Of a DNA stretch of 64,000 bases, positions 43,011-51,763 are shown in pieces. How positions within the stretch are numbered: position 1 is the first letter of the stretch; each line of letters starts with the position of its first letter. Under the pieces are notes generated by a model that was not told the DNA's origin, made no database searches, and saw only the letters and a list, made by a program, of their open reading frames with translations. The translations under genes and the position numbers were made by a program. The stretch is from Fictibacillus aquaticus (GTDB lineage: Bacteria; Bacillota; Bacilli; Bacillales; Fictibacillaceae), in NCBI RefSeq assembly GCF_002245695.1, contig NZ_NOII01000010.1, positions 52,283-116,282 on the forward strand, given 5' to 3'.

Positions 43011-43283
43011 TTAACATGAACTAACATTTGAAACAACCGTCAGCTGCTTCATAAATAGAAACTCCTGCACATCAAGTGCTGCCTGCTGCAAAAATGGAGC
43101 TATCGCAGGATCTAATGCAATCGTAATATTTTCTTCTGTTTCTATAACATCATTCTTACGCGGCTCATCCAGAGCCACACCTAAGCGGGGTCCGCCTCAG
43201 CCAAAACCAGCCATAAACACTCTGACTGATGTTTTGTTCTTTTTCAATAAATACTCTTTAGCTTTTGGTGTGATTATCAACAT
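43011..43283 (-). CDS. HesB-like (seleno)protein with in-frame UGA
   Basis: Reading through one UGA, the frame gives a 90-residue protein: MLIITPKAKEYLLKKNKTSV, then RVFMAGFG-U-GGPRLGVALDEP. HesB/IscA-like relatives have Cys at that exact place (GFGCGGP), and a HesB-like (seleno)protein family is known. The UGA is codon 29 (43197-43199). A SECIS-like hairpin follows at the correct distance. GAGGTGAT serves as ribosome binding site. A CstR operator lies just upstream. Near the end the frame appears shifted by one base: the other frame reads AGVSIYEAADGCFKC-stop (TAG at 43021-43023), which looks more like a metal-binding HesB tail than the in-frame ending. It could thus be a selenoprotein, a decaying gene, or carry a sequencing error. 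Confidence 0.75.
43158..43180 (-). promoter_or_regulatory. Candidate bacterial SECIS element
   Basis: Directly downstream of the UGA the mRNA can form a 9-bp stem (GUGUGGCUC / GAGCCGCGU, including three G-U pairs) closing a five-base UGGAU loop. The gap between UGA and loop is 25 nt, inside the known 16-37 nt window for bacterial SECIS elements. G residues sit at loop positions 2 and 3. The stem also codes for conserved residues, so coincidence is not excluded. Confidence 0.6.
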
Positions 43284-43298
43284 TATCACCTCATCAAA

Positions 43299-43314
43299 AT
43301 ACCTATAGGGGTAT
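43299..43314. promoter_or_regulatory. CstR/CsoR-type operator 2
   Basis: ATACCTATAGGGGTAT, identical to the site upstream of cstR, 16 nt upstream of the HesB-like start codon. Confidence 0.9.
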
Positions 43315-43329
43315 ATTATATGCTAAAAG

Positions 43330-43362
43330 AAAATCTGTCAACCCATTGGTTCGAACAGATTC
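43330..43362 (-). terminator. Terminator of cstR
   Basis: On the minus strand AGAATCTGT...ACAGATT-tTCT with a T-rich tail (TTCTTTTAG), just after the cstR stop. It separates cstR from the HesB-like gene, which then has its own operator. Confidence 0.6.
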
Positions 43363-43363
43363 T

Positions 43364-43627
43364 TTATCTGCTTTTCACAAGAAGCTGAACTGCTTCTTTT
43401 ACGAAATCAGTATTTGTATTATCGCCTTTTTCCATTTGCTCGCGCAGGCACTGCTCCAGGTTGGTGCCGACAATCAAACCGATCGTCCGGTCGATCGCCG
43501 TCCTTGAAGCCGAAAGCTGGGTGATGACATCTTTACAATCCTTTTCTTCTTCCAGCATACGCAGCACTCCGCGAATCTGACCCTCAATTCTTCTCAGGCG
43601 ATTCTTCATTTCTTTTGTATATTCCAT
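43364..43627 (-). CDS. cstR: CstR-type persulfide-sensing repressor (CsoR/DUF156 family)
   Basis: An 87-residue all-helical tetrameric repressor. It has Cys31 (EEKDCKDVITQLSASRTAID) and Cys60 (GTNLEQCLREQ), the same two positions as S. aureus CstR. The copper-sensing CsoR histidine is replaced by Asn (NLEQC instead of HLxxC), so it should sense sulfane sulfur through Cys31-Cys60 crosslinks rather than Cu(I). Downstream sulfur genes agree. AAGGAGGTG precedes the ATG. The operator at 43647-43662 implies autoregulation. Confidence 0.93.
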   Translation of the reverse strand: MEYTKEMKNRLRRIEGQIRGVLRMLEEEKDCKDVITQLSASRTAIDRTIGLIVGTNLEQCLREQMEKGDNTNTDFVKEAVQLLVKSR

Positions 43628-43646
43628 AACAGCACCTCCTTTTTAA

Positions 43647-43662
43647 ATACCTATAGGGGTAT
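43647..43662. promoter_or_regulatory. CstR/CsoR-type operator 1
   Basis: ATACCTATAGGGGTAT, 20 nt upstream of the cstR start. The G-tract-containing inverted repeat is the typical CsoR/CstR binding site. Confidence 0.9.
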
Positions 43663-43710
43663 ATTACCTTATGTTGTCCACGTTGTCAAACACATATATT
43701 TGTTATGAAA

Positions 43711-43734
43711 AAGAGAAGGCTTTAATACCTTCTC
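43711..43734 (-). terminator. Terminator of pgcA
   Basis: Perfect arms AGAGAAGG / CCTTCTCT with an 8-nt loop. On the minus strand it is followed by TTTTC, 14 nt after the pgcA stop. Confidence 0.75.
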
Positions 43735-43747
43735 TTCCATTGTTCTA

Positions 43748-45493
43748 TTATACCGCGCTCGCCATTTTCTCATGTACGATGTCCATAACAGACTTCCTTA
43801 ATGACTCCAGCTGTGCTTCACTATCCGATTTCGTTTTCGCTTCTACACCAAAATAAAATTTCACTTTAGGCTCTGTTCCAGAAGGCCGGATGCAGAACCA
43901 TGAACCGTCAGCGAGGAAATACTTTAAAACATTGGAGACCGGCAGATCAAGCGCTGTTTTTTCTTCTTTAATCGAGTCCACGCGTTCCTGTGTTTTGTAA
44001 TCCTCGACCGCAGCAACTGTTGTGCCTGCTGCTTCAGAAGGAGAGTTTGTTCTAAAACTGGAGAGCAACGCTTCAATTTGCTCTGCTCCCGCTTTTCCTT
44101 TCAACGTTAATGACTCAAGCCCTTCAATAAAGTAGCCATATTTCTCATAAATGTCTGTCATTGCGTGATATAGCGTTTTTCCCTGTTTTTTATAAAAAGC
44201 AGCCATTTCTGCAGCCAGCAGGCATGCCTGAACGGCGTCTTTATCCCGGACAAATCCGCCAATAAGAGAACCATAGCTTTCTTCGTATCCGAATAAGAAA
44301 GTATGCTCGCCCGTTTCTTCATATTCCTTCATCTTTTCGCCGATAAATTTAAAACCGGTCAGGGTATCTTCAGCTGATATCCCATAATGCTGAGCGATCT
44401 TTCTGCCGAGCTCTGATGTCACGATTGTCTTCAGCACAATGCCGTTATCAGGAAGGATGTTCTGTCTCTTCCGCTCTGACAGGATATATTCAAGCATTAA
44501 AGCACCTGTCTGGTTTCCTGTTAAGATCGTGTACTCGCCATCATGATTCTTAACAGCAATGCCGACTCTGTCAGCATCCGGATCGGTCGCCATCAGAAGC
44601 TCCGCTCCGTGACTTTCGCCATATTGAATCGCCAGCTCAAATGCCGCATGCTCTTCAGGGTTTGGCGATTTTACGGTTGAAAATTGCGAGTCAGGCTGCT
44701 CCTGCTCTTTAACAATCGTTACGTTCGTAAACCCAAGCCTCTTCAGTCCTTCCCTAACCGGCACATTCGCTGTTCCGTGAAGCGGAGTAAACACAATGCT
44801 CATATCGTGCAGCTCTTTATTCACTTCCGGATTAAGACTGATGCTCATAAGCTCGTTTAAGTAAGCCTCATCAATTTCAGTTCCGATCATTTGTATCATG
44901 CCCTCCGCTTTCAGCTCTTCTTCAGAACGGACAGATATCGCTAATTCATTATCTACGGCGTTAACTTTATCAATCACTTGATCTGCTTCAGCTGGCGGCA
45001 GCTGGCCGCCATCAGGTCCGTATACTTTATAGCCATTGTATTCAGGAGGATTATGGCTTGCCGTGATAACTATCCCGCCATAAGCGTTCAGAAAACGAAC
45101 CGCAAAAGACAGCTCCGGTGTCGGCCTTAAACCTTCGAATACAAAAGCTTTGATGCCGTTCGATGCCAAAGTTTTAGCTGCTTCCATCGCAAACTCTGGC
45201 GATTTAAAACGGGAATCAAAAGCAATAGCCACACCTCTTGCTGCCGCTTCTTCTCCCTGCTCTTTTATAAAATGGGCGAGTCCAAGCGATGCTTTTCGTA
45301 CAGTATAAACATTCATGCGATTTGTTCCAGGTCCGATTTCTCCGCGCATTCCGCCAGTACCAAATTCTAATGACTTATAAAAACACTCTTCAAGCTGAGA
45401 ATCATCCTGAGATGCTTCATCGAGCCAAGCTCTCACCTCTGTATCAAGCTCTGCTGCTGAGTTCCATTTGCTGTATGCTTCTTTCCAAGCCAT
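43748..45493 (-). CDS. pgcA: Phosphoglucomutase (alpha-D-phosphohexomutase family)
   Basis: A 581-residue phospho-sugar mutase, the same length as B. subtilis PgcA (YhxB), interconverting glucose 6- and 1-phosphate. The catalytic serine loop is [15 protein letters not shown]. The metal-binding loop is [10 protein letters not shown]. The sugar-binding loop is GYEESYG, and the phosphate-binding loop is RPSGTEPK. The start is ATG 45493, 6 nt after AGGAGG. It lies next to yhcX and yhcW in B. subtilis order. Confidence 0.96.
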   Translation of the reverse strand: MAWKEAYSKWNSAAELDTEVRAWLDEASQDDSQLEECFYKSLEFGTGGMRGEIGPGTNRMNVYTVRKASLGLAHFIKEQGEEAAARGVAIAFDSRFKSPEFAMEAAKTLASNGIKAFVFEGLRPTPELSFAVRFLNAYGGIVITASHNPPEYNGYKVYGPDGGQLPPAEADQVIDKVNAVDNELAISVRSEEELKAEGMIQMIGTEIDEAYLNELMSISLNPEVNKELHDMSIVFTPLHGTANVPVREGLKRLGFTNVTIVKEQEQPDSQFSTVKSPNPEEHAAFELAIQYGESHGAELLMATDPDADRVGIAVKNHDGEYTILTGNQTGALMLEYILSERKRQNILPDNGIVLKTIVTSELGRKIAQHYGISAEDTLTGFKFIGEKMKEYEETGEHTFLFGYEESYGSLIGGFVRDKDAVQACLLAAEMAAFYKKQGKTLYHAMTDIYEKYGYFIEGLESLTLKGKAGAEQIEALLSSFRTNSPSEAAGTTVAAVEDYKTQERVDSIKEEKTALDLPVSNVLKYFLADGSWFCIRPSGTEPKVKFYFGVEAKTKSDSEAQLESLRKSVMDIVHEKMASAV

Positions 45494-45688
45494 TTTTCTC
45501 CTCCTCATGGTGTGTTTTTATGTACTATTCTTTAAGAAATGGGTATTTCCTTCCTTTAAACGTGCCGATCCTTCACTAAATACCTTTTTATTATAATAGT
45601 TAACACAATGGATTAAAACATGCTGTCGAATAGAATATATATTTCCCGGAAAATAGTTAATGGGCAAGAAAAAAGCCGGGAGACTTTG

Positions 45689-47251
45689 TCAGTCTCTGCC
45701 GGCTTGGCTTTTATCTTTTTGTACAACGCGGTATAAGTCGAGACGACGGTCCCTTAGCGGCGTAACGCTTCCCGTCTTACGCTGTCTGCGCAATATTTCC
45801 AAATCCACGTCACCGACTACGACAGTTTCGATATTCGGGTGGCATTCTCCGACAATTCCGTCCCGCGGAAAAGCAAAATCTGACGGAGTAAAAATACCCG
45901 ACTGCGCATACTGAATATCCATATTTTCCACCTGTGAGAGGTTTCCGACTGTTCCTGCTATCACCGTGTAAACTTCATTTTCTATAGCTCTCGCCTGTGA
46001 ACAGTACCGTACCCTGATATAACCTTGCCGGTCCTCAGTACAGAAAGGCGTAAAGATGATTTTCGCACCCATATCTGCCGCAATTCTCGGCAGCTCTGGG
46101 AATTCAATATCATAACAGATTAAAATCGCAATCTTTCCGCAGTCCGTGTCGAACACCCGTACCTTGTCGCCAGGGCTGATTCCCCACCATTTGCGTTCAT
46201 TTGGGGTAATGTGCAGCTTGTCCTGCTTTTCTATCGTTCCGTCGCGCCTGAACAAGTAAGCCACATTATAAATATTGCCCTCTTCTTCTATGAAATGAGA
46301 ACCTCCGATTATGTTCACATCATAGCGGACCGCAAGTTTTGTAAACAGTTCAATATACTGCTCCGTAAATTCAGTAAGCTTTCGGATCGCCTGGCTCGGG
46401 CTTTTTTCCTCAACGAAAGAAAGCAGCTGTGTAGTGAGAAGCTCTGGAAACACAGCAAAATCCGATCCTTGGTCTGCAGCAACGTCTGTATAGTATTCCA
46501 CCTGTGTCGCGAACTCTTCGAACGAGCTGATCGTCTTCATCATATATTGGATGGCAGTAATTCGCACCGGTTCGCTCGTTTTAAAGTGGCGTTTCGTGTT
46601 GTTCGGGATATAATCCACGTTGTTCCATTCCATCAGCGTTGCATAAGCATCGGATTGCTTGTCATCTGGAAGGTATCGTTTGTTGATTCTCATAACTGTA
46701 AAACCATTCATCAGCTGGAAGGTGAGAACTGGATCATAAATATTGTGCTGAATAACTTCTTTTACATACTCTCTCGGAGACATCTCATCCGAATGCTTAT
46801 GATAGTTTGGAATACGGCCGCCAAGAATGATGCTCTTCAAGTTTAGCTGTTCCGCCAGTTCCTTGCGGGCTTCATAAAGGCGTTTTCCAATTTTCATGCG
46901 TCTGTAGTCAGGATGCACCATTACCTCGATGCCATAAAGGTTAAAGCCTTCCGGATCGTGGTTTGTAATATAGCCTTTGTCAGTGATCTCATCCCATGTA
47001 TGCTTATCATCATATTCATCAAAGTTCACGATCAGACTCGAGCAGCTTCCGATAATCTTCCCTTCATATGTTACGCAAAACTGTCCTTCCGGAAAAATCC
47101 TGAGGTGGCTTTCAAGCTGTTCTCTTTTCCATGGCTCCATGCTGTTAGGAAAACAAAGCTTCTGCATCGCCAGAATCTCGTCTATGTCCTCAAACTGAAT
47201 ATTTCTTAGCTCCATTTTTTTCTCGAATTTAGAAACATCTAAATCGCTCAA
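45689..47251 (-). CDS. yhcX: GNAT acetyltransferase-carbon-nitrogen hydrolase fusion (YhcX)
   Basis: A 520-residue bifunctional protein. A GNAT domain (about residues 12-190) has VHPDYRRMKIGKRLYEARKELAEQL. A nitrilase-fold amidohydrolase (about 225-505) has the catalytic Glu in FPELL, Lys in DKLHITPNERKWWG and Cys in AILICYDIEFPELPRIA. The start is probably TTG 47251, 8 nt after AAAGGAG, giving SDLDVSKFEKKM as the N-terminus. The biological substrate is unknown. Confidence 0.93.
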   Translation of the reverse strand: MSDLDVSKFEKKMELRNIQFEDIDEILAMQKLCFPNSMEPWKREQLESHLRIFPEGQFCVTYEGKIIGSCSSLIVNFDEYDDKHTWDEITDKGYITNHDPEGFNLYGIEVMVHPDYRRMKIGKRLYEARKELAEQLNLKSIILGGRIPNYHKHSDEMSPREYVKEVIQHNIYDPVLTFQLMNGFTVMRINKRYLPDDKQSDAYATLMEWNNVDYIPNNTKRHFKTSEPVRITAIQYMMKTISSFEEFATQVEYYTDVAADQGSDFAVFPELLTTQLLSFVEEKSPSQAIRKLTEFTEQYIELFTKLAVRYDVNIIGGSHFIEEEGNIYNVAYLFRRDGTIEKQDKLHITPNERKWWGISPGDKVRVFDTDCGKIAILICYDIEFPELPRIAADMGAKIIFTPFCTEDRQGYIRVRYCSQARAIENEVYTVIAGTVGNLSQVENMDIQYAQSGIFTPSDFAFPRDGIVGECHPNIETVVVGDVDLEILRRQRKTGSVTPLRDRRLDLYRVVQKDKSQAGRD

Positions 47252-47301
47252 TTCTGCCACTCCTTTTACATATAAAGTTTATCTGTTCGGGCTTCTACTG
47301 T

Positions 47302-47955
47302 TTATTTAAAAGTAGACAGCAACTGATGCAGCTCTTTTTCTGCAAGCGACTCAAGTACAAGGTCCATTTCATCAAAATTCATGTGTTTAGTGACCGGATT
47401 TGGAATAACCACGCAGTGCATGCCCGCTGCTTTTGCGGCCTTTGCTCCGTTCAGCGAATCTTCAAACGCGACCGCTTCCTCTGGTTTCACTCCGAGTGCT
47501 TTGGCAGCTTCCACATAAAGTGCAGGATTCGGCTTAACCTGCTCGACATCGTCTGACGTTTTTATCGTTTCAAAATAATGAAGCAGTCCGATTCTCTCAA
47601 GATGCCCAGTTACCCAGCTTCGGGTAGAACTTGATGCAAGCCCGATTTTAAGTCCCATTTCTTTTGCTGCCTCGAGATAAGCGATTACTCCTGGCAGAGC
47701 CTCTTGCTCATGAATGAGGCTATGTGACCTGTTAACTCTCTTTTCCCGTAATTCATCATGGTTAACCGGCTGTTTGTACTGTTCCTCCAAGTATTCGTAA
47801 GGATCAAACACGTTATGAGTACCAATGCACTTTCCCCAGACTTCAAGAGGAAGCTCACAGCCATGATCTTCAAAAATTTCTTTCAGCGCCTGATATTCCT
47901 GCGATTCTGTATCAAGGATCGTGCCGTCAAAATCAAAGATGAGTGCTTTTATCAT
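47302..47955 (-). CDS. yhcW: HAD-superfamily phosphatase (YhcW)
   Basis: A 217-residue HAD hydrolase of the beta-phosphoglucomutase/CbbY-like subgroup. Motif I is FDFDGTILDTE, motif II is LASSSTR, the Lys motif is KPNPALY, and motif III is FEDSLNGAKAAKAAG. It lies just upstream of yhcX, as in B. subtilis. GGGGGAAAAG precedes the ATG. The physiological sugar phosphate is unknown. Confidence 0.93.
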   Translation of the reverse strand: MIKALIFDFDGTILDTESQEYQALKEIFEDHGCELPLEVWGKCIGTHNVFDPYEYLEEQYKQPVNHDELREKRVNRSHSLIHEQEALPGVIAYLEAAKEMGLKIGLASSSTRSWVTGHLERIGLLHYFETIKTSDDVEQVKPNPALYVEAAKALGVKPEEAVAFEDSLNGAKAAKAAGMHCVVIPNPVTKHMNFDEMDLVLESLAEKELHQLLSTFK

Positions 47956-48039
47956 TACTTTTCCCCCTAAAGGTTTTTGTCTATTATTGTTGCGTTTTAC
48001 AGCAAAAAGCGCAAGAAATAGGCAGATGGATTTCTCTGC

Positions 48040-48903
48040 CTATCGAATACCGTCTGTTTTAAAATGAATATTCTTGCCGTTTGAGATCGCGATGATTGAT
48101 CCAAGTTCATCCGTTCTGTACACTGTGGCCCTTTGTTTTTCGAGCCGGGATAGAACATCTTTTGAAGGAAAATGATACGGGTTGTTCTTGCCGACCGATA
48201 TAACTGCCGTTTTAGGCTTCACTTTTTTCAGAAATTTCATCGTCGTTCCAGTGTTTGCCCCATGGTGGCCGATCTTTATTACATCGGCCTTAATCTTATC
48301 CTTCTTTTTCAGCAGCAGTTCCCGCTCTTCCTCTGCTCCCGCATCAGCCATTAATAGAAAATCATTTCTTCCATGGTTGATTTTTATTACTGCTGAATAA
48401 TCGTTTATATACTTGTAGTAAGCCGCACGCGGCGCGAGCATTTCTACTTTAACGGCAAAACCCATCCGGAAGGTTACCCCTGACTTCGCACGTTCAACCT
48501 GAATCTGCTTTTCGCTGATGTTGCGGAAAAGATCATGATAATATTTTGTATCATATGGCAGGTTCGGCATGTAGACGAGACTCACAGGAAACGCCTTGAT
48601 TACATCATCCAAAGAACCGATATGATCATGATGCGGATGTGTCGCAACAACAATGTCCAAATGCGTGATGCCTTCATTCTTCAAATAATTAATGATCGTA
48701 TCCGCATCGTTTTCATCCCCGCCATCAATTAGCATATTTTCCCCGTTCGGTGCCCTCACTAAAATACTGTCCGCCTGCCCGACGTCAATGAAGTGGATGC
48801 TTAACGGCTCAAACCACGCCGCTTCCGCTTTATTCGGGGAGGCAGCCAAAACCACAGCCAGAACCAATATTGCAACAACCTTCTTTACTGCTGAACCATT
48901 CAA
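48040..48903 (-). CDS. Secreted ComEC/Rec2-like MBL-fold hydrolase
   Basis: A 287-residue protein with a signal peptide (VVAILVLAVVLAASPNKAEAAW) and a metallo-beta-lactamase domain of the ComEC C-terminal type: IHFIDVGQADSILV, ATHPHHDHIGSLD, MADAGAEEE and IGHHGANTGT. Such exported proteins may be nucleases or phosphodiesterases. The ComEC channel domain is absent. The start is probably TTG 48903, with GGAGG 9 nt upstream. Confidence 0.85.
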   Translation of the reverse strand: MNGSAVKKVVAILVLAVVLAASPNKAEAAWFEPLSIHFIDVGQADSILVRAPNGENMLIDGGDENDADTIINYLKNEGITHLDIVVATHPHHDHIGSLDDVIKAFPVSLVYMPNLPYDTKYYHDLFRNISEKQIQVERAKSGVTFRMGFAVKVEMLAPRAAYYKYINDYSAVIKINHGRNDFLLMADAGAEEERELLLKKKDKIKADVIKIGHHGANTGTTMKFLKKVKPKTAVISVGKNNPYHFPSKDVLSRLEKQRATVYRTDELGSIIAISNGKNIHFKTDGIR

Positions 48904-48955
48904 ACGCTCCGCTCCTCCCAATCCGTTTCTTTAGTTATATGTAAAAAACAGCAAA

Positions 48956-48984
48956 ATCCGCCATCCAATACATGGATGGCGGAT
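48956..48984 (-). terminator. Terminator downstream of yhbH
   Basis: Arms TCCGCCATCCA / TGGATGGCGGA with a 5-nt loop. On the minus strand it is followed by TTTTGCTGTTTTTT. It is separated from the yhbH stop by the GGTACGGTACC repeat. Confidence 0.8.
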
Positions 48985-49010
48985 ATGCTGGGATTATAAT
49001 GGGGCTATTA

Positions 49011-49080
49011 TGGGGTACGGTACTCGAACGACTTTAACCCTTTAATAAGGCTTTTTTCTAATGTGCGGTACCGTACCCCA
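49011..49080. repeat. GGTACGGTACC inverted repeat, copy 3
   Basis: TGGGGTACGGTAC and its complement GTACCGTACCCCA, 43 nt apart, between yhbH and its terminator. Beyond the 13-bp core the arms do not pair further, unlike copies 2 and 4. Confidence 0.8.
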
Positions 49081-49101
49081 GAAGGTATCTCTGAATATAC
49101 T

Positions 49102-50265
49102 CTATACGGTTTCTTTTTTCTTGAAGAAATGCTTCATGGAATGGTACACATCTGCTTTTTCTTTTAGAATGTAGTATTGAAATTTAGGGTCGTTAAAGTT
49201 TTTGTATACACTCATTAATGTGGAATGGCGGTTATAGGCATTTACCTCACCGTATCCAAACATATTCGTATGCTCCATAATCTGCTCCACAAGCTTCACA
49301 CACCGTGCGTTATCGCTTGTCAGGTTGTCTCCGTCGGAAAAATGAAAAGGATAAATATTATAGCGGGCAGAATTGTATTTCGTTTCAATAAGTTCCAGTG
49401 CTTTTCTATATGCGGATGAGCAGATTGTACCGCCGCTTTCGCCTTTTGAAAAAAAGTCATCTTCAGTCACGACTTTCGCTTCTGTATGATGGGCAATGAA
49501 TTCGATATCGACTGTTTCGTATTTTGACCGAAGAAAGCGTGTCATCCAGAAAAAGAAGCTTCGTGCCATGTACTTTTCCCAAATCCCCATACTCCCGGAG
49601 GTATCCATCATCGCCAGCACAACAGCCTTTGATTCAGGCTTTGTCACTTCATTCCACGTTTTAAAGCGCAGATCATCGTTATAGATCGGCGCGACTCCTG
49701 GACGCCCGTCTAACGCGTTTCGTTTAAATGCGGAAAGAATCGTCTTCTTTTTATCAACGTTCCCCATCAGTCCTGTCCGCCTGATGTCATTAAACTCAAT
49801 TTTTTCTACAGTAATGTTGTCTTGTTCCTTCTGTTTTAAATCCGGCAGTTCGAGTTCTTTAAAAAGCATTTCCTGAAGTTCAGCGATTGACACTTCTGCC
49901 TCTGCATAATCTGAACCTGGCTTATCCCCAGCCGGACCTTTCCCTTTGCCCGGACCGTTCTGCGCGGCGCGCCCGTCACGCGCTACAACATCCCCCACCT
50001 GGCTGTCTCCATCACCTTGGCCTACGTGCTTATTCTTTTCATAGTTGTATCGGATTTTGTATTCGTCCAGTGAACGGATCGGAATCTTAATAACATCCTT
50101 TCCGTTTGAAAGGATAATGTTCTCCTCACTAATCAAATCCGGCAAGTTGTTTTTAATGGCTTCCTGCACTTTTTCCATATGCCTTTGATGATCTTGATAG
50201 CCTTTTCGGTGGAGGGACCAGTTTTCCTGGGAGACGACGAAGTTATTTTTAGACGTTTCACTCAT
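49102..50265 (-). CDS. yhbH: Sporulation protein YhbH (DUF444, vWA-like)
   Basis: A 387-residue protein. The C-terminal half is a von Willebrand A-like domain with MIDAS-like MMDTSGSMG, plus [10 protein letters not shown]. The N-terminal half has a charged linker with Gly and Asp ([24 protein letters not shown]). In B. subtilis yhbH lies next to prkA and is sporulation-associated. Here prkA is 2.6 kb away, separated by the NERD and lepB genes. GGGGGG is the ribosome binding site. Confidence 0.94.
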   Translation of the reverse strand: MSETSKNNFVVSQENWSLHRKGYQDHQRHMEKVQEAIKNNLPDLISEENIILSNGKDVIKIPIRSLDEYKIRYNYEKNKHVGQGDGDSQVGDVVARDGRAAQNGPGKGKGPAGDKPGSDYAEAEVSIAELQEMLFKELELPDLKQKEQDNITVEKIEFNDIRRTGLMGNVDKKKTILSAFKRNALDGRPGVAPIYNDDLRFKTWNEVTKPESKAVVLAMMDTSGSMGIWEKYMARSFFFWMTRFLRSKYETVDIEFIAHHTEAKVVTEDDFFSKGESGGTICSSAYRKALELIETKYNSARYNIYPFHFSDGDNLTSDNARCVKLVEQIMEHTNMFGYGEVNAYNRHSTLMSVYKNFNDPKFQYYILKEKADVYHSMKHFFKKKETV

Positions 50266-50445
50266 GGGTTTCCCCCCAGCGCAGCAAATGCTGCCTATTT
50301 TTGATCAACCCCAGAAAATTCAGCTGCTGCATTCCGCTCATGGATTGTTGTCCGAAAAAGGGTTGGTTACTCTATGATATGCAGGAACGCTGGAGAATTG
50401 CTTTATTTTAGCAAGATTGGGGAAGGTTGTTTTGGCAGCCGTGTT

Positions 50446-50583
50446 TTCCATATAACGGAATTACGCCCGAGGAATAGTGGTTTGTGCCCGCGCTTTGGCT
50501 GTTCGCGCCCGCAGATGGGCAGAACACGCCCGCGCAGCAACGGTTAGCGCCCGCAAATGTGTAGAACGCGCCCGCACGTGAAA
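50446..50583. repeat. 21-bp-period tandem array, copy A
   Basis: About six imperfect 21-bp units built on CCCGC...(GTTCGCG or GAACGCG), for example CCCGCAAATGTGTAGAACGCG. Open frames through it give 7-residue repeats (AGANxxx), but no start signals are present, so it is non-coding. With its leading CCATATAACGGAATTACGCC it is homologous, in the same orientation, to the array at 51764-51897. The remaining gap 50266-50445 and 50584-50784 holds no gene I can support. Confidence 0.85.
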
Positions 50584-50784
50584 GTTTGCCGGCCGCGCCA
50601 TTCAAAAACAAGCTAATTTGTTATAAAATCCGTCATTTGAACTCCAAAGCATGTCTATTTTCGCTAAGTTTCCTTTAACAAAATTTAAAAGTTGATAATA
50701 AAACGGTTTAGATTCATTCTTTTCGTCATTCGACCTCTAATACTGATAATGATACGGTGAATAAAATTGAATGGAGGAATCTGA

Positions 50785-51762
50785 ATGATCCTAAAACCGC
50801 CTTTACCGGGAATAAAGCTTCTTCAGACAGGTGCACTTTTGCGGAGAACGCCAAATATTCATCCAAATTGGGCCAATATTGAAAGTGATTTTGGCAGGCT
50901 GGAGGCGGGTTATAAAGGTGAGCTTTCTCTGCTATATGAACTTAAAATGCTGCCGCAAAATGGCCACATTACGTTGTTTAATATAAGGATGACGAACAAC
51001 GGGTTTCATTTTTTCCAAGTCGATGTACTACTTTTTACTGAAACATATGCGCTGATTATTGAAGTCAAAAATATCTCTGGGACAGTTTACTTTGATGACA
51101 TGCACGATCAGATGATCCGCTATAAGAAGGATGGAACTGAAGAGTGCTTTCCCGATCCCATTAATCAAGTGCTGATTCAGGAATATCATTTTCGAGACTG
51201 GCTAAAACAAAAGAAACTGCAGCAGCTGCCCGTCGAATCATTGGTTGTCTTCACCAACCCTCAAACCATAATTAAGTTCTCCGATAAATACAATCCTGCC
51301 TTAAAGCTGAAAGTGATCAGAAAAAGAATTCTTCCTTTAAAAATTGATGAGTTTTCAAAAAAGTACCAAGATGCTATCCTTTCGGCAAAAGAACTCAAAA
51401 AAGTTTCTTCTCAGCTTCAAAAATATCACACCGAACATTTCCCTGATATTTTGGACATATACAAAATAAAGGCTAGTGAGATACTTACAGGTGTTCAATG
51501 TCCAAATTGTCTCGGGCTTCCTATGAAGCGGTCTCAAGGTTATTGGTTATGTCAGCGCTGCGGCTGTTTCGATGCAAAAGCTCATGAAACAGCATTTAAT
51601 GATTTTGGTCTTTTAATTTCTAGTCTTATTTCCAATGGGCAGGCGAGAAACTTCTTACAGCTTCAGTCTCCATCTATTACAAAAAGGCTGTTGAAAAAAA
51701 TGAATTACAAGTCAGAAGGAAGAGGAAACAGCCTCAAATATGCGATCAGAATACGGGGTTGA
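50785..51762 (+). CDS. NERD-domain protein (nuclease-related) with zinc ribbon
   Basis: A 325-residue protein. The N-terminal NERD domain (about residues 40-150) keeps nuclease-like acidic and basic residues: GYKGELSLLYELK, FFQVDVLLFTETYALIIEVKN. The last gives the E-x-K of restriction-endonuclease folds. The C-terminal part has a zinc ribbon (CPNCLGLPMKRSQGYWLCQRCG) and a helical tail. GGAGG precedes the ATG. It is the only gene between the two 21-bp-period arrays, in the opposite direction to its neighbours, which suggests acquisition or rearrangement. Confidence 0.88.
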   Translation: MILKPPLPGIKLLQTGALLRRTPNIHPNWANIESDFGRLEAGYKGELSLLYELKMLPQNGHITLFNIRMTNNGFHFFQVDVLLFTETYALIIEVKNISGTVYFDDMHDQMIRYKKDGTEECFPDPINQVLIQEYHFRDWLKQKKLQQLPVESLVVFTNPQTIIKFSDKYNPALKLKVIRKRILPLKIDEFSKKYQDAILSAKELKKVSSQLQKYHTEHFPDILDIYKIKASEILTGVQCPNCLGLPMKRSQGYWLCQRCGCFDAKAHETAFNDFGLLISSLISNGQARNFLQLQSPSITKRLLKKMNYKSEGRGNSLKYAIRIRG

Positions 51763-51763
51763 T

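Noticed and set aside
43364..43627. Copper-sensing CsoR as identity of the DUF156 regulator
   Set aside because: The ligand His is replaced by Asn (NLEQC) and the flanking genes are for sulfur, so CstR fits better.
46211..46846. A 211-codon plus-strand frame opposite yhcX
   Set aside because: Long only because of the codon bias of the opposite strand. yhcX has both catalytic domains intact.
50408..50611. Minus-strand frame with repeated AGANxxx heptads (and its counterpart at 51792-51986)
   Set aside because: The heptads are the translation of a 21-bp non-coding array. No ribosome binding site, and the unit is degenerate at DNA level in ways not respecting codons.
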